DNA of 64,000 nt from Verpa conica (Eukaryota; Ascomycota; Pezizomycetes; Pezizales; Morchellaceae). Both the position numbers and the translations under genes were made by a program. Location: positions 1,302,001-1,366,000 of the forward strand of contig JAUFSD010000014.1 of the NCBI GenBank assembly GCA_033030425.1, given 5' to 3'. Of this stretch, positions 1 to 10,118 are shown piece by piece. The stretch's first letter is position 1; each line of letters begins with the position of its first letter. The notes beneath the pieces are model-generated. The model did no database searches and was not told the origin of the DNA. It was given only the letters and a program-made list of their open reading frames with translations.

Positions 1-777
1 GGCTGGACAAGGTGTAGAGATGACAGCACGACCACAGGTCCCGCCAGAGCCAATAGATACTCCATCACACACTCCCGGACTCGAGGGGCCGAAAACTCCA
101 GTTTACACTCCCGGCGGCGGAAGTGGGCCAAATGGTGGAACACATGCGCCTGGTCAGATTGGACATCCGAATCAGCAACATGGGAAAGATGAATACAGCC
201 ATGGGTTATGCGATTGTTTTAGCGAGCTCTCTACTTGTACGTTTTTTATTATTTTCTCCCCCCCCCCCCCACACATTTTCTCCCCCCCTCCCCCGCTTTT
301 TTTTTGTGTGTGTGTGATGCACAGGCTAAACAGGTTTTTTTTTTTTGAAAATAGGTTGTATGGGATATTGGTGTCCTTGCATATTATACTCCCGTACGAA
401 CCATAGATTAAAGACGAGTCCGAATTCGAATCTTAACGACTTTCATAACTGTAATGGCCACTGTGTTGGGTTTTGTGTACTTGCACCAGTATCTTGTATG
501 GATTACGTCACCTTCCCCCCCTCCACTCCTTTATTAACTTATTATGATAGGGATTTTCACACTCATCCAACGCGGCCGCATCCGGGATAAATACAGACTC
601 GAAGGGACCGTCATGAGCGATTGTGGGAAAGCCTACTGCTGCGTCATGTGCACGCTTGTGCAAGATGAGCGGGAAGTCACTGATCGGGAAGACGAGAGGA
701 GAAGGAACGCAGGGCCTGGGAGTGGCGTGGTAGGAGAATCTGGGTATAGAAGGAATGATAATATGGTTTATGGTTGA
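1..777 (+). CDS. PLAC8 family cysteine-rich protein, 5' end possibly outside the window
   Basis: Three exons join in phase: (20 or earlier)-236, 355-495 and 551-777. From the ATG at 20 they give 194 residues. The frame is open back to base 2, so the true start may lie outside the window. The N-terminal ~65 residues are Pro/Gly/Thr-rich and probably disordered. The rest is a PLAC8 domain: CDCF, then CCMGYWCPC created exactly across the first splice, a second Cys cluster (NCNGHC), and RIRDKY...DCGKAYCC...LVQDEREV at the C-terminal side. PLAC8 proteins are small Cys-rich, often membrane-associated proteins; fungal and plant members have been linked to metal resistance and cell-size control. The exact role here is unknown. 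Intron 1 (237-354) holds long C and T runs; intron 2 (496-550) has a TTAACTT branch-like site. The family call is firm; the start is not. Confidence 0.85.
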
Positions 778-2460
778 GTAATAAAAAAGGGGGGGATTGT
801 CTGACTTTTTATACTGTGATTATTTTTTTTTATTTTTTCTCGGAGGGGAGGGTTGATCTTTTTTCTTCTTTTCTTTTTTTTGTTTAATACTTTCTCTTAT
901 ATTTGGGGGTTGCATGTTTTTCTTTCTTTTTTTTTTTTTTTATATTTTTATTTATTTATTTATATTCTGGGTTTGATTTTAGCGGTTGGGATAGTTAGGA
1001 ATGACTTTGTTGGTTGGGTATTTTGGGGGGGGGGTGTTTTTTTCTTCTCCTCTTCTCTTGGACTTTTTTTTGTCACTTATAGGGTTTTTATGGGGGTTTT
1101 TTTTTCTTCTTTTTCTTGGGATACCCGGTTTTTTTTTTGGTAAAAAAAAAAACACTCTTTGAATTCTCTTTTTGTTAATTCTCTAACCTTTTTTTTTTAT
1201 ATATTCTTTCTTGGTTCTGTGACTTGATTTTGTGATTACCAGAGGTGTGAAGAAAAGAAAGGGTGTGTAGTTGAAGAATCAAGGTAAGTTATATACCATT
1301 CGCTAACGTTGATATTTTCCTTCTGCTCTTTGGGGGGGGGGGGAGGGGGAAGAACTCCCTTTTAAAAGGTTCTTCTGAGTTAATGTGTAAGATTTGAAAT
1401 ATGTTGGTTGATGTATAAGTGGGTGTGGGGTTGGTGGTGGGTGGGGTGGGGTGGTTATTTCGATTGTTTATATTATCGGGTTGTATGTCGTACGTTGGTA
1501 GATATGGCCAAAAAAAAAATGAAGTAATTTATTCTTTTTTTCTTAATTGAGGATACTATTATTGGTTCTAGCTGGTTATGGTGTATATGTGTTCGTGGTT
1601 AAGGGTTTTGTAATGTGGGGTACGGTACAGTACGTGCTTTTCTTGGTTAGTGGGGGAGACTAGCCGGGGTCTGCGTACGTGCACGACTAGGGGATATGTT
1701 GTGTAATAAGACTCGCTATAAGGAGATTCTTGGCTCCTTTGGGGGGTAGTTATTCTTATATTTGAGGGTTATATATGTATAAAGTTGGTTTAGGAGGTAA
1801 AAGCTATATCATAAGAAAGTCAAATGGGTTCATCAGGACTCTTATCTTAAGTCTTACAAGTAGTTCTAAAAAAAAAACTTAATTAAGGCTAAGACACGAA
1901 TTCTCACTCGCATCTGCTATAAGAATAGGTGTTCTACAAGGATAATAGTTCTTGGTCCTAATGGCATTCTTATAATGGAGATTTATTATATATAGAGGTG
2001 TATTATTTATTGTTATTAATTTTTCTCTTAGTAATCACAAACTATCACCCGGTTATGTTAGTGGTTTCCTTCTCTTCACCCCTTCCCTTCATTAGCGCGT
2101 TTTTCTGTATACCCGTGCGCGCCCTTATAGATTGTCTATTTTATGGGGGGCTTTAGTCTATGGGGATGGAGAAATATTGTTCCGGGACTATAAAGACCGC
2201 CTAGCTAGTCCCTAGAATAGGCGATTAGCTTGTCGGTTAGTTAAACGTCTCTCTCCTCTAAACTACCGAAGTTTAATTAGTAAAAAAAAAACCAAACTAT
2301 TAATCTTTAATAGATAAGAGAATATACCTAAGGTAATAGAGACATCCTAGGGGGTTAAAACTTCAGATATTCAAGTCCGTAACCTACATCATTGAAGACC
2401 GAGATAAGTTCCGAAAGATAGGAAGGTGAATCTAGATTCGCGATCTTCATAGGTGTAGGC
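778..2460. other. AT-rich gene-free stretch with long T and G homopolymers
   Basis: About 1.7 kb follow the PLAC8 stop. The first ~400 bases are dominated by T runs interrupted by G runs, typical of a 3' UTR/terminator that passes into non-coding DNA. Stops are dense in all frames apart from one poly-T-driven frame (853-1143) encoding almost only Phe, Leu and Gly. I see no gene, RNA gene or transposon protein. Confidence 0.6.
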
Positions 2461-2482
2461 CTTCTAATGGGTCGATCTATAC

Positions 2483-2707
2483 TTGGGCCAGGCTGGACTG
2501 GGAGAGCGTTTTTGCTAGTTGGGCTGGGCTGGACCGTAGGGAATATTCACTTGGGCTAAATATTTAATTCGGCCCATATTTGAGGTTATTATAAGGAGCT
2601 TGTCTGGAAGGTAGCACTAGGGGGTGCCTGTTTTAAAAAGAGGCTATGAGTAAGGGCGGTGTTAGTTCTTGGGCTACTTGGGCTGGGCTGGGCTGGGCCG
2701 GACCGGC
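2483..2707. repeat. GGGCT-rich repeat patches
   Basis: Two patches (about 2483-2536 and 2676-2707) share GGGCTGGGCTGG followed by a GGACCG element. In the second patch GGGCT is repeated four times in tandem. They stand out as GC-rich islets in very AT-rich DNA. No gene is associated with them. Confidence 0.55.
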
Positions 2708-2965
2708 GCCTTTTTTTGCCTGGGCTTGCCGATTGGAAGGCTTGCATAGGTGGCGTAACCGCTTATAAATGAATGAATTAATCACAAGTACATGGAGTCC
2801 AAAGACTAAGGTACTCGAACCCCGCACTGATATATATAAAAAAAGAAGGCATAATAGCTTAGAGATAATGCTAAGTTAGAAGATATTTGGTCTTTGGCTC
2901 TCCCGTCTGCGCTTGTTTTGCTTTTGTAGATCAGATGGGTCGTTAGTGGGTGAATCATTTAGGTG

Positions 2966-3013
2966 TCGTCTGGGTCCGTCTGGGTCCGTCCGGAGTCATC
3001 TGGAGCCGTCTAG
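2966..3013. repeat. 10-bp tandem repeat, CGTCTGGGTC-like
   Basis: Four to five imperfect copies of a decamer read in succession: two exact CGTCTGGGTC units, then variants (CGTCCGGAGT, CATCTGGAGC, CGTCTAGGAT). It is a short degenerate minisatellite inside a gene-free stretch. Confidence 0.6.
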
Positions 3014-3740
3014 GATGTACGTACTAAACGGATTGTCGTTTTACTAATGCCCTGACTATAGAGAGTATCGACCATGGGCACCTACCGTTAGATAGGTGTA
3101 ATGTTTTGGCCGCCTGGGGACGTCCCCTCAATGAGCCAGTCTGGTAGGCACCCTACTTGTTAGAGGCACACTCATCAGGAAGCCAAAAAATTAAGTATAT
3201 CTCAATTAATGCAGGTACACTCAAAAGAATAGGAATAATAGCTAGAATATATGAATCTATCTTGGATTATATTTTGAGATCTTTGAGATTTTTGATATTT
3301 ATACTATACTTTTTTATATTTGTAGGGGATTGGAGGCCTTTTCTGAGTGTTTTTTTTTGGATCCAGGGGTTTGTGTTTTTGCCCATACAGGGGACGTAGG
3401 CTGGCCCATATAGAGGAAGTCCCTCCAGCAGGTTGGCCCGTTGAGGGGACATTCCCCCGGTAGGCACGTCCACCAACTGGCCAGAAAATATATATGAAAG
3501 TAGATCTCTCGTTATCATGGTAAATGGACACGTGGTATTGCAAATCACACAGAAAAGTACGTTAGTGTTTTTAGGCAAGTTTTTTGTTCAATCGAACAGA
3601 GTTACACATTCTTAAGCCTGGGGTGTAATAAAAAGAAATAAAAAAGGCTCCCCACTTATATTGTATACCCTCCTATATCCCCATCACAGTATACGCATCG
3701 TGAGCCCATCTAAGTACCCATTGCCCAACAAACAAAAACC
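3014..3740. other. gene-free stretch with short overlapping open frames
   Basis: Open frames of 80-103 codons overlap on both strands at 3157-3578. None shows a recognisable motif or convincing splice-site linkage to a neighbour, and base composition is that of the surrounding non-coding DNA. I regard them as chance frames. Confidence 0.5.
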
Positions 3741-3754
3741 AAAAACCAAAAAAC

Positions 3755-3975
3755 ATCAGACCTAAACGTCCACTACAAACTCAAAACCAAAACATAAAAA
3801 ACCCAAAAAAGAAACATCAAGACCTAAAAGTCCACTACAAAACCAAAACCAAAACACAGAAACATCCAAAAGAGAAAACATCAAGACCTAAAAGTCCACT
3901 ACAAAACAAAAACAAAAACAAAAACACAGAAAATTCTAAAACTGAAATCAAGACCTAAAAGTCCATTACAAAACC
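3755..3975 (-). repeat. Four-copy ~64-bp repeat array downstream of the zinc-finger gene
   Basis: A core that reads ATCAAGACCTAAAAGTCCAC on the plus strand (first copy slightly divergent) starts at about 3755, 3816, 3880 and 3947, so the period is 61, 64 and 67 bases. Copies are separated by A/C-rich spacers of ACCAAA/ACAAAA type that continue to about 4030. On the minus strand the array begins about 160 bases after the stop of the zinc-finger gene, so it could be transcribed as a U-rich 3' UTR. In that RNA each core can form a 4-bp GGAC/GUCU stem. Confidence 0.7.
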
Positions 3976-4134
3976 AAAACCAAAACCAGAACCAGAACAA
4001 AACAAAACAAAAACCAAAACACAAAAAGTTACGAATTCCCACCTATTCCATCAATTCCATAATCCCCCATAAAAAAAATCCAAAAACTCCAAACTCCTAA
4101 CCCAATACATACCCAGAGAGACACGAGCCGGCCA

Positions 4135-4925
4135 CTAATGGCCATGAGCCGGATGCCACGAATTGCCATATTGGCAATAATAGCTATCCGCATTAGGGTA
4201 TTCCCCATACGGACCCTGGTGCGCGGAAACCTGGTGCTTATACCCCCCGCTGAAGTAGTTTTCGTCACGGACGAGGCCATCGTCCCATGGCTCTGGTGCG
4301 GATGCGGGCTCGACGACTTGCTGCTGCTGCTGGACCGTCAGTGATTGTAAATTTTGTTACACCATCGGTAGTCGGGTAGTTTGGTACATTGGGCGCTGGA
4401 AGGTTTGGTTTACTTACCGGGGGTTGGAGGTTTTGTTGGACCACCTGGGGCCCGTAGTTTGGCTGACCCGCGCTCCTGGGTATTAGTGCCTCTCGTGCTT
4501 CTCTCTCCCTTTGCTCCCTCGCTGCCCTCTCTGGTTATAGCGAAGAAGATTGTTATTATATATGAAGCTTTATGGCTTTTAAGGATGGAGGAGGAGGGGA
4601 ACATACTGAATTCTTGGTGGTATCGATCTAAAATTAGATCGAATTCCTCCCAACTTCCGCAGGTTCTACGGTTAGGTAGCCGTGGCATGGTCACACCTAG
4701 GCATTGAGCGTTCCTTGGGAGCTCGTGCTTGATTATCATGTGACGGACACGCCTGGCCCTGTTGTAGCCCTAGATAGTACATTTGTCGTTAGTATATATT
4801 ATAAAAACGAGGAGGAGAAGAGAGGGGGGGTAGTTAATTACCTTTCTGAAAACTTCACCACATTCAACACATGTGAGGGTGAGTTGGTTCTTCTTGGCGA
4901 TGGTGGTTCTAGCTGTACGAGTCAT
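4135..4925 (-). CDS. Small C2H2-like zinc-finger protein, four exons
   Basis: Exons on the minus strand are 4925-4842, 4769-4607, 4530-4418 and 4329-4135, totalling 555 nt (184 residues and stop). All three introns (72, 76 and 88 nt) start with GTAATT, GTATGT or GTAAGT and end in TAG or CAG. Intron 1 has a perfect TACTAAC branch site, and every phase agrees. Residues 19-46 form a finger with spacing C-x2-C-x15-H-x4-H (CVEC...H-MIIK-H), completed only by the first splice. Next come an acidic/aromatic helix (SWEEFDLILDRYHQEF), a charged helix (AAREQREREAREA), a Q/P-rich linker and a Tyr/His/Gly-rich tail ending HPAHGH. A nucleic-acid or protein-binding role is likely from the finger; no named family is recognised. 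The ATG context (AAGATGA) is acceptable. The locus lies among repeats, with an array downstream and a 43-bp duplication upstream. Confidence 0.7.
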
Positions 4926-5002
4926 CTTTACTTGTTAAAAAATCTAGGGTTTGGGGATACTCTTGTGGATTATAAATTGAAGGAATCGTCTGTCGAAGGA
5001 AG

Positions 5003-5080
5003 AGTCGCTGATGTGAAAAATCTTTTTTTTCTATGAAGAGAAAATAGTCACTGAAGTGAAAGATGTTTTCTATGAAGAGA
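5003..5080. repeat. 43-bp direct duplication upstream of the zinc-finger gene
   Basis: AGTCGCTGATGTGAAA at 5003 and AGTCACTGAAGTGAAA at 5046 each run on to a shared CTATGAAGAGA end. The two units differ by a few substitutions and a T-run length change. The pair lies 80-155 bases upstream of the zinc-finger start codon, in its presumed promoter or leader. Confidence 0.6.
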
Positions 5081-5094
5081 AAGTGCTCCTGCAT

Positions 5095-6317
5095 GGGGGA
5101 GAATTCTACTGCTTAAATAGGCTTCTAGGTGACTACTTTTGTAGGTTGGTCTGGGAGAGGCGTACTTTAGCTTGAACCTACTAAATAAGACTGTCATGAA
5201 TAGCACTTATCTCATGAATTTTTATATATATCGAGAGTAGGCCTGGATCAACCTTTAAAGTAGTGCGTCACGTAATTCATGGCGGTAGTAGGAAAATATG
5301 CCACTACAAGAAATATTTTTATCAGGTGTCTACCCCTCCTTATCTTAGGATCATCCTAAAGCGTTAAAGCCACATATCATGGGATCATGGAAAACAAATA
5401 GGACAGGTGGTCTTGAGAACTTTATAGTAGAATTTATAAAACGAACGTCATTTATTGTCACTCGTAGTAATTAGTAGTCTCAGGTGGATGGCTAATATAT
5501 AAGTCACGTGAATTTTATCGCTTGGCTGCGGAATTATTGGCGGTGTCTCCGTTTTAGGACAGCGTGAAGTAAGTTCGGCTGGCTACTTCCGTGAGTCTTC
5601 ATTGTCGAATAGGAATGCGCAGTGGGTATTGGTGGCTTGCAGCACCTTATTGGGACGCCTATGCTATTTGATGAGGGGGGTAAACAACGAGCTCGGACCG
5701 GCGAGCTATCTAGGCTTGTAGTAATTTCAATTAAAAAAACGTTTTTTTTAATAATTATACCAGACTCTAATCTAGGTACGATGAAAGGTATGTAGTGTTT
5801 ATATATGTTTTGGAGTGCGACCGGTATTAATATTATAAGTGAATTCCAGCCTTATAACCAATATAAAACACTAGGAAAAAAGTCCCAGATACTTGAAATA
5901 GTAGTAATATAAAGAACTGATGTCCACAGTGTGTATAACCATCAAGCCTTTAGGGAGTTCTTCCGCCCAGGCTTTGTGCGGTCGTTATCACCCCCAATCA
6001 CTCGGCTACTATTCACGTGGTAAGTCGATACTAAGTCTAGGCATTCTAGCCCAGATCTCGGCTCCTTCCTTCAAAGAGCCCAAGTTACGAGCCCTGGGTA
6101 AGTGCTACTAGGCGTTTTGTCGAGCCAATATAGTGTGTTTTGCATATATGTACACTAGAAGATACCCGCATAGGCTTTCCCTTTAATCCGGTAAATCGGC
6201 CTACGAAGCTGCCATATTCTCACAAACGATTCTATATGAAACCTGCAGGTACTAGGTTGAATTACTATTGAATATTTAGGGGGGGCTGGGACGGGAATAT
6301 CGGGTTAAATAGTGTTT
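5095..6317. other. Gene-free stretch
   Basis: AT-rich, with frequent stops in all frames. One 63-codon plus frame (5920-6111) contains two GTAAGT-like motifs, but I could not link it to a neighbouring exon. No RNA gene or repeat is evident. Confidence 0.5.
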
Positions 6318-7366
6318 TCAGGTATGTACATACCAGCCATCCAAGCCCAACAAACCCCTCTGAATGTGCCCAATGTGAAGACAGCACGCTAATAAAGAAT
6401 CGAGAAGTATATAGGACAGATGTCCTCTCAAAACCGGGTTATTGAAAGCAGTGGGTAGTAATATAGCTGCGATGGCCTGGCTTACTGCTACAGTGTCTCT
6501 TACAGTGCTTAGCTGTTTCAAAGACCACTCTAGGGCTCAATGGCTAGTCCCGTTGCATGATCTAGTATTTTAGCAGTGCTCGAATGCCAGTGGTTGGCAC
6601 CGGAAGAAGTGTGGATGCGATCTTCAGGGGGGGGGGTAGATGATCGCCGGAGCCTGCGCCCGACGGGGAACGCTCACCTGGTAAATGTTGTTTCTGGGAG
6701 GGGGGAGGGAGGATTCCTCGGCAAATCCTTCCGATCTAATGGATTTTGAACTAGCCTGGCCGTCTGCCAGTTGTGACTCGTCTTCACTGGTTGTGATTTC
6801 GGGACGGGGAGGGTGTTGTCATCCCTAGACTCCATCTAAGATCGGCCGAGTTCTTGACCCATCAGTCCTCCGGTGCTTGGACTGTGCAGTGCAGGGTCAA
6901 GGCCATGGAGGATCCCTTTATCCTTGCACGACATTGCTGTAAAAAAAAAGCTTGTTTGGACGTCAGCCAATATTCCAGGAGCCTGGTTTTACGATATGTT
7001 ATGGTAGAAAGCCCTCCTCCGACACCATTCATCATATATGACCAAGCTATAAGAGTACACTAAGCTCTATCAGGTGCATTTTTTTGGTATATAGTATGCT
7101 ATTATGGCGACATACCCAAAGCACCGCTCAGATCTTTACTTTTTCTACCTTTGCGGCTCCCAGATGAACGGCTACTAGTGGTGTGTTGATATTCATTAAC
7201 TAGCGGAGCAACAATTGGAGAGAAAACACATGCAAATTATGAGCTGTCATAGGCCTCAGGCTGGCCTTGACTCAGAGCTTGGATAAGTGAGACCTCTATA
7301 TCTAATGCAGCAATACGATAACAGCTAGCTAGGCCAGGCTTACATGAGTTTTTTTACAAAAATCGC
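6318..7366 (-). pseudogene. Possible decayed or strongly intron-broken gene, unknown product
   Basis: On the minus strand a frame from ~7366 to 7116 (with LVNEYQHTTSS and RKGRKSKDLSG) ends at a GTATGT donor. It can join in phase across a 179-nt intron, ending in a T9 tract plus ACAG, to a segment from 6936. The joined frame is broken by TAA (7239-7237) and TAG (6838-6836), and reaches TGA (6676-6674). The first two could come from CAA and CAG by single C-to-T changes. In a competing reading, a Ser/Glu-rich frame over ~6790-6678 ends at a GTGAGC donor and joins in phase to a hydrophobic helical segment (6515-6318). I cannot tell a RIP-damaged gene from a live gene whose introns I misplace, or from chance frames. 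No family is recognised. Confidence 0.25.
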
Positions 7367-7383
7367 AAATACCATTTGATACT

Positions 7384-7560
7384 ATGGACCCGGACCAGCA
7401 AACCCATAGAATCTACGCTAAAAAAGATCCCCTTAAAGTTGACGGCCAAAAAGAAATACCCCCCAAACAAGCCAGTGAAAAGAAAATCAAGAAACCAGCC
7501 CCCCAGTCCCCCGATCCCAAGAAAAGCAGAAAGAACCCCCTCTCCTCATATTTCTCGTAA
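7384..7560 (+). CDS. Short Lys/Pro-rich open frame (58 aa), doubtful
   Basis: An ATG at 7384 opens a 58-residue frame starting MDPDQQTH, rich in Lys, Pro and Asp and ending LSSYFS. A second frame shifted by one base is also open for 95 codons over the same A/C-rich bases, so openness may only reflect composition. It lies downstream of, and convergent with, the regulator ending at 7752. No domain, signal peptide or membrane segment is seen. Confidence 0.25.
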   Translation: MDPDQQTHRIYAKKDPLKVDGQKEIPPKQASEKKIKKPAPQSPDPKKSRKNPLSSYFS

Positions 7561-7751
7561 TACAGTCTCATCCCAAGCCAAAAACATATATAACTTTGGT
7601 ACCCCACGCTCTAATATCTGCAAGCAAAAAGGAAAGAGAAAACCACTAAGAATAATTCACTGACTTTTATCTAAAGATCAAAACAGCCGCCAACTCCAAT
7701 TAACACCACTGAGAAGACATAGCCTCCCCATCCTATCCATAATCTTGGCAA

Positions 7752-10118
7752 CTATGCAACCCTTCGCAGAAGAGTTTCGAGATCCTTCATATCTTTCTCG
7801 GAGTATCGCCTCTTAGCTTGCTCCACGCCTGGATGTTGCACATAAATCTTCGGCATGGAAAAAGCATCTTTCCACCTCGGGAGTTTTCCAACAGAGTGTA
7901 GACGTTTCGCTGGCGAACCTGGCGTGGGCACCGAGTCAGGGGACGTCGATGGAGATGGAGAAGCCCCTCTCCCGATGCCATCAATATCTCCAAGAACCGA
8001 GGACATGCTACCCCAGTTGGTTTGTGGGCTTGTGGGTGGGGGCTGTGGCGGTTCGGGTGGTTGTAGCATGTCACGAGCCTCTCCCGGATTTCGACTCAGA
8101 AGCTCTCGGAAGGGGCGCAGAATATCAAGGTAGCAGCGGGATACTTCATCATCTTGGGCGCAGTATTCTAGCGCAGAAATACATTTGCGGGCGTCGGCGA
8201 CGTCCTCTGAGAATTGTTCATAGTAGTGCCCTTTCAATACCTGTTGTGATACGTGAAAAAGCAAAATTAGGCCAGCATTAAACGCGGGGTGTCTGATTAG
8301 TGGGGAATAAATAATATAAGCCTAGATACTAGAGATCTTCAGATATGATGAAAGCTTACATTGCTATCCAGCATTTCCTGACAAGCAACCTCTCCGAATG
8401 TAGTAAGCCAACAATCTTCGCTACCTGTTTTGATGCATAAACACAAATCTCGGCGTACGCAATAGCTTCTTTGATTTTGCCGTCGGCTAGCCAATCATTG
8501 ATGATACCCTCCCCGGATACCAACGGAACCATTACCCGTCGCGTCAAGAGGATAATTGCGGTCAAATACGTGCAGTGCATGAGGTAAACCATCGCTTTTT
8601 TCATGGACTCTATTTCTGTCGATATTAGCGCCTGTAGCTGCAGAAACTGTGGTAGCTTCTCGTGCCAGTGCTCTAATTGGACCATGTGCTCCGAGATGAC
8701 CTGGAGGTCCGCCGTTGAATTCCTGAAAACATTATATAGAATTTTCCCTAATAAAATACCAAGTTTAATGAGGTTTAGTTGAAGGCCAGAGGTTATCGAA
8801 TCTCCCATGTCGTGATATTCCTAAGTTGTTAGCGCCATCTAAAGGGTTGGTGTGTGGGTCATAGAATAGGGGTGAATTTTGAGTGTCTACCTTTTCGTCT
8901 ATACAGCTATGCGAAATAACTGGATCAACATATGGCAAGAGCCCCAGGGTACCAGCAAGCCAGCTGGGACAGAGCACTCAGCAGATGTTTAGATAAAAAT
9001 TTAGTGACAAAATGGCTACAAACCTGTCTAAAAAGACTAAACTTCTCCAAGTTTTCCTCCAACCGATCCATTCAATCTTGGAGAAAGCCCCGCCTGCGGG
9101 TGGCTCGCTGCTTAAATGGATTCCTCGAGAATGGGCATTTTGTAGCCCTTGACCTAAATTTGGTGAGATATCAATGGAAGGTTTCTCGGATGAAACAAAT
9201 ATGCAAAGACTGCTGTATATCTGTTTAGGTCGTACAAGATAGGGATGAATAGAACAAAAAACATACCTATATATTTCCAACAGGCAACCCTTTTTTCAAG
9301 GATGCAGAATAGCGCGAGTAACAGTAGAACCCTCATAGTTTGGAAATCATCTGCCTCTAAGCAGTCGTCCAGGTAAAACCTCGCAGTCTGAAAGAACGAC
9401 TGCTTCACGGCAAACGGTACCAGGTCATCGTAGAGTGATCCGACAGCCGCGATCGCAAATAGCTGGCAAACCATCGGCAAGGTTGTCTTTTGGGGTTCTG
9501 TATAGGCAGTTTTAAGGAGATCCCGGGCTTCATGCTCCTCGAGGATGTAGAAAAGCTGGCCAGTGGAAAGGTAGAATTTGTCGATAGCTTTGGCGGTAGC
9601 TGGGTACGGTGGCAAAGAATTTCTCGAGAATATCCGGATGGATGAGATGGCTGATTCTGTACTTGATTTGAAGTCCTCAATAGACTCGAGTTTGACATCT
9701 TGTGGTAATAGAGCATTTAATGACCTAGAGAGTGAGAACTCTGAAGACTCTGTCCGAATGTCAAGGCTTCCAGTAGCATTACCAAACTGTGGGAACGAGG
9801 GCCAGGTGGTTGTCTGTGAATTGGTCCCAGAACCACAAGCACAGCTGCTGCCGGATTGACCATCCGCCTTCGACGCGAATAATGACATGATGGTATTAAT
9901 GATGATCTGGAAGTTACAGACGAGTTTCTGCTGTAATGATGTTGACAAGTTTTGGCGTGAAGAGATGATTTTCTAGCTTATAACGGTATTTACGCGTACC
10001 TCCCAGGTTACCTGTTAATCATCTTTGTTTCGCCGGTCGGTGACAGCAGGGTTTGATCGCCATATTTTATGACGTCTTTGGCGGATCCGGGAGGTAATCC
10101 AGGCGACGGGTCATACAT
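7752..10118 (-). CDS. Fungal_trans-domain transcription regulator lacking a visible zinc cluster
   Basis: Six exons are proposed on the minus strand: 10118-10012, 9847-9267, 9153-9024, 8963-8891, 8820-8360 and 8292-7752 (1893 nt, 630 aa). Phases agree throughout. Introns 2-5 (113, 60, 70 and 67 nt) are well supported; intron 1 (9848-10011) is tentative because its acceptor was picked mainly by phase. The core matches the fungal-specific transcription factor homology region of Zn2Cys6 regulators: a PYPATAKAIDKFY start, AACWKYIG-like ACWKYIG, a GIHL segment, KTWRSLVFLDSWLAGTLG assembled across a splice, and a helical region (HPAFNAGLILLF) before a Pro/Ser-rich tail. The N-terminus (MYDPSPGLPPGS) has no Cys6 binuclear cluster. 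It may act without DNA contact of its own, or a more distal exon is missing. Target genes are unknown. Confidence 0.75.

Noticed and set aside
853..1143. 96-codon plus frame resembling a Phe-rich membrane protein
   Set aside because: It is made of T and G homopolymers; there is no splice context and no natural residue mix.
2800..2830. tRNA- or SINE-like B-box (GGTTCGAGTACC on the minus strand)
   Set aside because: There is no A-box at the right distance and no base-paired T-stem or acceptor stem.
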